Shown here one piece after another: positions 47,827 to 50,169 of a stretch of 50,169 nucleotides of DNA (its first letter is position 1; every line of letters begins with the position of its first letter). The stretch covers positions 1 to 50,169 of the forward strand of contig NZ_VEGP01000042.1 in the NCBI RefSeq assembly GCF_007679495.1. Direction: 5' to 3'. Made by a program: the position numbers and the translations under genes. This DNA is from Paenibacillus sp. 32O-W. Its GTDB lineage: Bacteria > Bacillota > Bacilli > Paenibacillales > NBRC-103111. The notes below the pieces were generated by a model. The model was not told where the DNA came from. It saw only the letters and a program-made list of their open reading frames with translations, and did no database searches.

Positions 47827-48732
47827 CTATGAACGCGGAAAAACATCCCTTACAAAGCTTTTAAACATAGTAGTCGCCCGCGCCAGAGCGAACTTGAGCC
47901 TATCCGTCATCCCATACAGTTCCAGTATGTCCTCCTCATCGGGGGTGCCAACCATTGTTTCCTCCAGCACGAGATGAAAGGCGCAGGCCCACGCGTCCAT
48001 CTGCTCCTCCGATAAGGACAGAAGCTCACGGTAAATGGAAGTTCCGTAAGCATAAGCGAGAAACTCCTGCCAGGTTTCCGAGGCAAAATACGCCAATACC
48101 GGATGCTTGGACTCGCTGAACGACAGAAATCTTTCTACAATAGAATAGGCTTCCTGAGGAAACTCTTGAAATGAGGGTGGAGTATCCTGGATATCCAGCA
48201 CGATCTTCTCGCCAAGCTTCTCCAGCGTTACCGTCCCCCCTTCCCCCCTTCGTTTCAGTACCTGCAGAACCTTGAACTGAAGAATCGGAGGAAGCCTCGG
48301 GGAAACAAGCCAATTCTTGAGCGCTTCATTAATAGAAGGGTGATCCAGGCAGCTTAATTGCTCCAATGCAAGAGCTTGCTTGGCCAAGTTCGTCCCGTCC
48401 TGCAATATTTGCAGCAGTTCGTTAACGTAATTGGCGTTGTTCTTCTCTTTACCCGTCAACTGCCGGCGTCTTAATTCTTCTTCGCTGATGTCCTCTTCTT
48501 CCTCCGCGTATAGCTCTGGCTGCATCGTACGCAGCCAATCCAGTAGCGCCTGCCACTCCTCATTCGTCCTTGGGTCGCCGCTGTCACACTGTACTAAAAA
48601 ATGGAGTAATTCTATCGCTTCGCGGTATCGCTCGGTCTCGAGCATCCGCGTCAATTCCATTTGGTAATAATCTATCGTTTTCGGAAATAAAACGACGTTA
48701 TCCTTAGGTTTATCGGTTATTGCCTTCACCAT
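47827..48732 (-). CDS. YsoA-like TPR/helical-repeat protein
   Basis: The 301-residue protein is all helical, acidic, with a DDEE-type stretch near residue 77 (YAEEEEDISEEELRRRQ) and repeated amphipathic helix pairs, the pattern of a tetratricopeptide-like protein. In B. subtilis ysoA, a TPR-repeat protein of unknown function, lies just before tig, so this is likely its counterpart. Similarity was judged by eye and by position. There are no catalytic motifs. Confidence 0.7.
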   Translation of the reverse strand: MVKAITDKPKDNVVLFPKTIDYYQMELTRMLETERYREAIELLHFLVQCDSGDPRTNEEWQALLDWLRTMQPELYAEEEEDISEEELRRRQLTGKEKNNANYVNELLQILQDGTNLAKQALALEQLSCLDHPSINEALKNWLVSPRLPPILQFKVLQVLKRRGEGGTVTLEKLGEKIVLDIQDTPPSFQEFPQEAYSIVERFLSFSESKHPVLAYFASETWQEFLAYAYGTSIYRELLSLSEEQMDAWACAFHLVLEETMVGTPDEEDILELYGMTDRLKFALARATTMFKSFVRDVFPRS

Positions 48733-48820
48733 CTTTCCATAATAAAGCTTTAGCTAGATACTATCGTTTTCGGAACAAAAATGCAAAAAAATGAGCCCAA
48801 AAAAATACGAAAAATACCTG

Positions 48821-48849
48821 TTGATTTTCTTTTGGTGCTGTGTTAATAT
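48821..48849 (+). promoter_or_regulatory. promoter of the tRNA-Arg gene
   Basis: TTGATT (48821-48826) and TAATAT (48844-48849) are 17 bases apart on the plus strand, about 57 bases before the tRNA. Confidence 0.65.
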
Positions 48850-48905
48850 TAATCATGTTTCGCGCTAAAAATGATTAACCGCCCTTGCAACAGTTTATTT
48901 ATCAA

Positions 48906-48982
48906 GTCCCAGTAGCTCAGCTGGATAGAGCAACGGCCTTCTAAGCCGTGTGTCGGGGGTTCGAATCCCTCCTGGGACGCCA
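48906..48982 (+). tRNA. tRNA-Arg (anticodon UCU)
   Basis: The 77-base gene folds as a standard cloverleaf. The acceptor stem pairs GTCCCAG with CTGGGAC, the anticodon stem pairs ACGGC with GCCGT around the loop CTTCTAA with anticodon TCT, and the T arm contains GGTTCGAATCC. The CCA end is encoded. It reads AGA codons. It is a single tRNA on the plus strand, divergent from the YsoA-like gene. Confidence 0.96.
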
Positions 48983-48995
48983 TACTTAGATATCA

Positions 48996-49022
48996 AAGTC
49001 ACCATGTTATGGTGGCTTTTTT
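48996..49022 (+). terminator. terminator of the tRNA-Arg gene
   Basis: GTCACCAT and ATGGTGGC form an eight-pair stem (one G-U) with a three-base loop, followed by six T. Confidence 0.88.
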
Positions 49023-49880
49023 GCTGTTTCCAACTTTCCAGCCATACAACAGTGAACCTACAACTTGATCTATATATGGTGTACTCTCTGCTAGAACGCT
49101 GGACACATCATGTTTGCAGATGCTTAGCACGGTTTGCTGGCTGCACGGCATGCATACACTGTATAATTCTGTATTCGCAGGGATTCACAAGTTGGACCGA
49201 ATCTAGAATCTTATGGGACATCGCCCTGTGGGTTGACCAAATAGCTACTTGCAGGGGGATTATGAATTCAGGAAGGCATTCTGAAAGGTACATCATACAT
49301 CGCATGGGCGGCATGACGTATACCCATGTAAACTGCCAGTATGCCGGCCATTTGCAGATACACAGGTATATACAGCTTTCTGGATATGAATTCTCAGGAG
49401 CTTCCCACCCATGTAGAAAAGAGAATGGTGATCTATGTCGGATTCTGGGCATAGCATATTTCAAAATCAAGGTGCTTGGGTTCTGAAATTTTAGGGTGTC
49501 ATCTGGCATACACGGTGTATGGGCTGGACATGCCCTGTATGGTACAGATTTAATGTACATTGTACACATTCAAATACAGCATCCCCAGCAATGTATACCG
49601 CATGTACAGCAGATTTTGATTACAACCATACATGGCCCAATTTCAGGAATTCTCAAATGCCGAGCATATTCCAGGGGTAGTGAGTAATCGTTGAAATCCG
49701 CATTCGCAGGGATTCCAAAATCCCAGAGAGCCATCTGGATATACACTATACATGAGCTTGGGCATGTATCCCAGCCATACATGCATATGTGAGTAAGCCT
49801 GAATAAGCATGGAACACACCCATTCCCCCTTGTATAGCCTTACCAACCCGAACTGAATAAGAACTAAATGAATAAAATTT
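49023..49880. other. TGTA/TACA-rich stretch without recognised gene
   Basis: About 860 bases have no family-like ORF, although long open frames exist on both strands (products rich in Cys, His, Met, Trp and Ile, unlike real proteins). The sequence is full of TGTA, TACA, GTATAC and ATGCAT words and six-base palindromes. Small inverted repeats include CATACACGGTGTATG (about 49510), CTGTATGGTACAG (about 49540) and AATGTACATT (about 49553). A segment ATTCGCAGGGATTC occurs at about 49173 and again near 49702. Base use differs from the rest of the window. Confidence 0.6.
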
Positions 49881-49912
49881 AAAAATGGGGCTACATGAAC
49901 CTCGTAGACCCC
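49871..49912 (-). terminator. possible terminator for a minus-strand gene at the right edge
   Basis: GGGGCTAC (49887-49894) pairs with GTAG-A-CCCC (49904-49912); on the minus strand it is followed by ATTTTTAAATTTTATT. It lies about 130 bases after the partial gene's stop codon. Confidence 0.45.
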
Positions 49913-50042
49913 ACGTTTCCAGAGAGTATACACCATTCTCCACATGTACAACCTCTGGCTTATTCTCTTTACTCATTTTACTCACTACTTACCCACGAGC
50001 ATACACTGCTTACCCATATACACTGGATTTAATAAAAGTGGT

Positions 50043-50169
50043 TTACTCAACCATGGACTGCAGACATTCAAGTTGTTCAACCTTTTTTATAGCATGACCT
50101 ATGCACTTCGAGGTAATCCTTGGTAAATTTCCGGTTTTGGCGTAGTCCAAAGAAGCACCAAATAATGCT
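50043..50169 (-). CDS. C-terminal end of an unidentified protein (partial)
   Basis: The last 41 codons before a TAA read as ordinary protein, beginning ALFGASLDYAKTGNLPRI and ending EQLECLQSMVE, with a helical tail. The gene runs off the right edge, so its start, length and family are unknown. The frame is uninterrupted to the edge, while neighbouring sequence is stop-rich in this frame. I do not recognise the family. Confidence 0.4.
   Translation of the reverse strand, partial: ALFGASLDYAKTGNLPRITSKCIGHAIKKVEQLECLQSMVE

Noticed and set aside
48950-49486. 178-codon plus-strand ORF after the tRNA
   Set aside because: Its first codons lie inside the tRNA and terminator, there is no ribosome binding site, and the product is rich in Cys, His and Trp without any family pattern.
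49108-49569. 153-codon minus-strand ORF
   Set aside because: It is antisense to another spurious frame, has no ribosome binding site and no protein-like composition.
49023-50169. Prophage attachment site at the tRNA-Arg 3' end
   Set aside because: I found no second copy of the tRNA 3' end in the window and no integrase gene; it would need sequence beyond the right edge.

Overview
The window comes from the chromosome of a spore-forming, low-to-mid GC Firmicute, most likely Paenibacillus or a close relative in the Paenibacillaceae. The evidence is the sporulation genes (spoIVFA, spoIVFB, spoVID, a SpoIIB-like SPOR protein), a valS T-box leader, strong GGAGG ribosome binding sites, frequent GTG/TTG starts and a gene order that follows the Bacillus subtilis ysoA-tig-clpX-lonB-lonA-ysxC-hemAXCDBL-spoVID-valS-folC-spoIIB-maf-radC-mreBCD-minCD-spoIVFAB segment. 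Species is inferred from gene content and style only. Almost everything is on the minus strand, so transcription mostly runs from high to low coordinates.

Reading in the direction of transcription. (1) 50.2-48.9 kb: an odd, essentially gene-free stretch rich in TGTA/TACA words, with the tail of an unidentified minus-strand gene at the edge and a plus-strand tRNA-Arg(UCU). (2) 48.7-36.8 kb, protein folding and proteolysis: ysoA-like, tig, clpP, clpX, then ispG, a plus-strand CwlD-like amidase, lonB, lonA and ysxC. (3) 36.5-34.4 kb: an uncharacterised 196-aa protein, speD and a small membrane protein. (4) 34.3-23.2 kb, haem synthesis: hemA-hemX-hemC-hemD-hemB, a 1.1-kb gap holding a seven-copy 62-bp tandem repeat, then hemE-hemH-hemY-hemL. 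(5) 22.8-16.4 kb: a 37-aa membrane peptide coupled to an RluA-family pseudouridine synthase, spoVID, a 54-aa plus-strand membrane protein, and T-box-valS-folC. (6) 15.0-2.7 kb, envelope and division: murC, SpoIIB-like, DUF4321, maf, radC, mreBCD, minCD, rodA, spoIVFA, spoIVFB. (7) 2.6-0 kb: RNase G, then a repeat-rich stretch with a small zinc-ribbon ORF and a group of hairpins, in the place where rplU would be expected.

The genes form sensible functional modules. Glutamyl-tRNA is carried by HemA and HemL to aminolevulinate, by HemB/C/D to uroporphyrinogen III, and by HemE/HemY/HemH along the coproporphyrin route; the last enzyme (HemQ) is not here. Cell shape (MreBCD, RodA, MurC), septum placement (MinCD) and engulfment or sigma-K control (SpoIIB-like, SpoIVFA/FB) sit together. 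Trigger factor, ClpXP and the two Lon proteases form a proteostasis block.

The genes themselves are mostly ordinary. The unusual material is between them: four different intergenic repeat systems (51-bp, about 22-bp and 62-bp tandem arrays, and a CTAACTG inverted-motif cluster), a roughly 100-bp dispersed element in three same-oriented copies (one inside the valS leader), a 20-bp perfect palindrome before ispG, two small membrane ORFs, and the TGTA/TACA-rich region beside the tRNA. I did not find a convincing new defence system or operon.
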